Shown: positions 62,319 to 64,000 of the stretch, in pieces
Position numbering within the stretch: the stretch's first letter is position 1
How the letters are laid out: each line of letters starts with the position of its first letter
Assembly: GCF_901709675.1 (NCBI RefSeq)
Contig: NC_051103.1
Location: 6,929,501-6,993,500 of the forward strand
DNA length: 64,000 nucleotides
From: Syngnathus acus
Lineage: Eukaryota; Chordata; Actinopteri; Syngnathiformes; Syngnathidae
Reading direction: 5' to 3'
Notes under the pieces: generated by a model
Seen by the model: only the letters and a program-made list of their open reading frames with translations
Told to the model about the DNA's origin: nothing
The model's database searches: none
Translations under genes and position numbers: made by a program

Positions 62319-62326
62319 TGACGTCA
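62319..62326. promoter_or_regulatory. cox7a2l: CRE palindrome TGACGTCA upstream of COX7A2L
   Basis: A perfect palindrome 93 bases before the COX7A2L start codon. On the minus strand it runs into TTTCCC. A CREB/ATF site fits a nuclear gene for a mitochondrial protein. Confidence 0.6.
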
Positions 62327-62359
62327 TAGTCAGCTGACTCCTTCCTGCCTTTCTCATTG

Positions 62360-63983
62360 GAGGGCCGGCAAAAAATAAAAATATTGAATCAATTTAGGAT
62401 TAGTTTTGATAGTTTAAAAATATTGATTCAATTTAGGATTGGTTAGTATAGTTAGAAAAATATATAAATATATTGTGTAGTCATTCGCCTATTAATCGTC
62501 CAATGAAAATATATTTATCTAAATATATAATAGGGATAAACCCACAAAATGCTATTATTACAATTACAGAACCCATTAGGACCATACAAAAATATAATAA
62601 AATAGCAGCACTCAACATGCATCATCTGGACCAATTCTGGATCATAATATTTTTCTTACGTGACAAAAACTCTTTTGCTTATCTTGTTGTAGCCAATTTT
62701 GCTCTTGAAGGTGCAATTTCCAATAAGTGCAGAACACAGCACAATTATTTGCAATGGCTTTTATTCTTAGAAAACCACTCAATACATCACAAAAGGCCAA
62801 AAAAGTGTTTGTCGCGTAGCTATGAACTGCTCCGTCAATACCAAAACAAAGTACCGATTATACTCTTTAGTCACATTTATGCTACTTGAAAAGCATATTG
62901 ATAAATACAGACTCGAAAAGAATATCGACGTGGCAAGAGATGAAAAATTAACACTTAAATACAAAGAGATGAACTCCAGCCTGATCTTTGATTGATGGCA
63001 ACGGGGTGTCAGGAGACTGCCGTGTGGGTGTGAGGTGTTGGATTGTTTTGTTTGGGAGCGTATGATGCTCTTCATTAAGCCGCCGGCATGATTCATGGAA
63101 CGTCACAACCTTCGTTGTTGTGCGCGTGATGTCATTTTCTTTCCTCTTGCGTTACAATGGTAGTGTGTGCGCGTGTGTGTGTATGCCTGGCCTATTTTTG
63201 AGCAAACGCAAACAAATCAACCCCCTTTGTGATTGGTGTGCTTAAAATGAGGTTGCCGTGGAGATGAAAATACAACACCTCACTCACTCATATTGGCTCA
63301 CAAAGGAAAAATAAACATACACGCACACCATCTATTTATTCTTTTGTCGTTTGCCTTCACGTCACAATTTGCAATTGGCAATTTCTGTCCCCATATTTCT
63401 TTGTATCCCGTGTGTGTGTGTGCCTCCCTCTGTACATGCTAAATGCATCTAGGTCATACATCGCTCTTGTGCAAAGCCCCTGACAAAGTGGAAGGGCTGA
63501 AAGCCAGAAGGCACACATACGTGTAACCACGGCAACTCCGTGTAAACAACCATCCGCAGGGACAACCGGAATGGTCTGGTGTTTAATAAATAATGATTTG
63601 TCTGCTTCCGAGGGGGCGCGCTCGCACTATGGGAGGCCATTTGAAACCAGACTTTAGCCAGAAACCTCTTTCAATTTCCGAGCGGTTGCTGCCACTGACT
63701 AATATAAGTGCATTTTTCAAAGCTTGTATGTGAACTTCACATTTGCTTTGTTGCACAAAGTGACATTGTTGCTATGAAGTTCATCGTTTTCCCAACCTAA
63801 ATGACTGTTTCAGGGCCCAAAGTACAACCTGTGTCCTTGTGTGTGTGATTAGTTGCAGGAGGCCTCATTTGTAAACGTGCATTTGTCTGGCATGCCGTGA
63901 ACGTTCATCCGGTTGATTTCTAATGAATCGGGCATCCGTGAAATGTTCACTGCAGCATTTCCACGGAGAGGCTGCGAGCGTAC
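62360..63983. other. Right-hand spacer, no gene identified
   Basis: About 1.6 kb, AT-rich at its left. It has a short tandem repeat (62381-62453), a minus-strand AATAAA at 62760-62765 and GT-rich patches (63160-63182, 63410-63424). The 138-codon open frame at 62473-62889 has AT-driven composition and no recognisable domain. Confidence 0.5.
62381..62453 (+). repeat. Two-copy tandem repeat, 39-bp period
   Basis: ATATTGAATCAATTTAGGAT (62381) recurs as ATATTGATTCAATTTAGGAT (62420), and the following 15 bases also match. It lies upstream of COX7A2L. Confidence 0.75.
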
Positions 63984-64000
63984 CTGGCCGAGCGTAGTCT
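63984..64000 (-). other. Possible exon of an unidentified gene, cut by the window edge
   Basis: On the minus strand the last 17 bases end CTCGGCCAG followed by GTACGC, a strong splice donor context. On the plus strand the same end can instead be read as an exon after an acceptor at about 63952-63953 (CACTGCAG, then an open frame ISTERLRAYLAERS). Both cannot be settled from so little sequence. Confidence 0.2.

Noticed and set aside
62473-62889. 138-codon open frame on the plus strand
   Set aside because: Composition follows the AT-rich background, there is no domain, no splice context and no recognisable relative, and a minus-strand polyadenylation signal lies inside it.

Overview
This is nuclear DNA from a ray-finned fish, most likely a percomorph teleost with a compact genome. 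Genes are split into short exons with GT-AG introns often of 60-150 bases, dinucleotide microsatellites are common, and the encoded proteins are close to vertebrate orthologues. I could not fix the species. Coding exons were assembled by hand from splice sites and reading phase. Each of the ten long-known genes plus one small Ly6 gene gives an uninterrupted frame whose summed exon length is divisible by three.

Layout, left to right: LHPP (minus, 1002-7593) and OAT (plus, 8517-10509) diverge from a shared promoter. A gene-poor 7.5 kb stretch follows (11.1-18.5 kb), holding a miniature inverted-repeat transposon and microsatellites. Then come CHST15 (plus, 18544-22344), a secreted Ly6/three-finger gene (minus, 23488-23915) with a decayed partial copy next to it, and the ELK-type potassium channel KCNH4 (minus, 24603-34056). 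A 4 kb divergent spacer leads to FBXO11 (plus, 38195-43484), tail-to-tail with MSH2 (minus, 45291-51081). A GTP cyclohydrolase I gene (plus, 53070-54653) is tail-to-tail with CRIPT (minus, 55344-56905). CRIPT shares a bidirectional promoter with PIGF (plus, 57567-58763). COX7A2L (minus, 60977-62226) is last. A splice site at the right edge hints at one more gene.

The genes do not form one pathway. LHPP/OAT/CHST15 are neighbours on human 10q26. FBXO11, MSH2, CRIPT, PIGF and COX7A2L lie together on human 2p16-p21. KCNH4 (human 17q21) and the GTP cyclohydrolase (human GCH1 is on 14q22) sit between or inside these blocks, so the window is a junction of ancestral linkage groups.

The most interesting non-coding signals are: (1) the CRIPT-PIGF promoter, built from three diverged copies of a CRE-plus-inverted-CCAAT module; (2) perfect TGACGTCA palindromes upstream of four separate genes or gene pairs; (3) the truncated Ly6 duplicate; (4) a 39-base in-frame microexon in KCNH4; and (5) a 162-base MITE. 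I found no CRISPR, phage, bacterial or unknown multi-gene system here.
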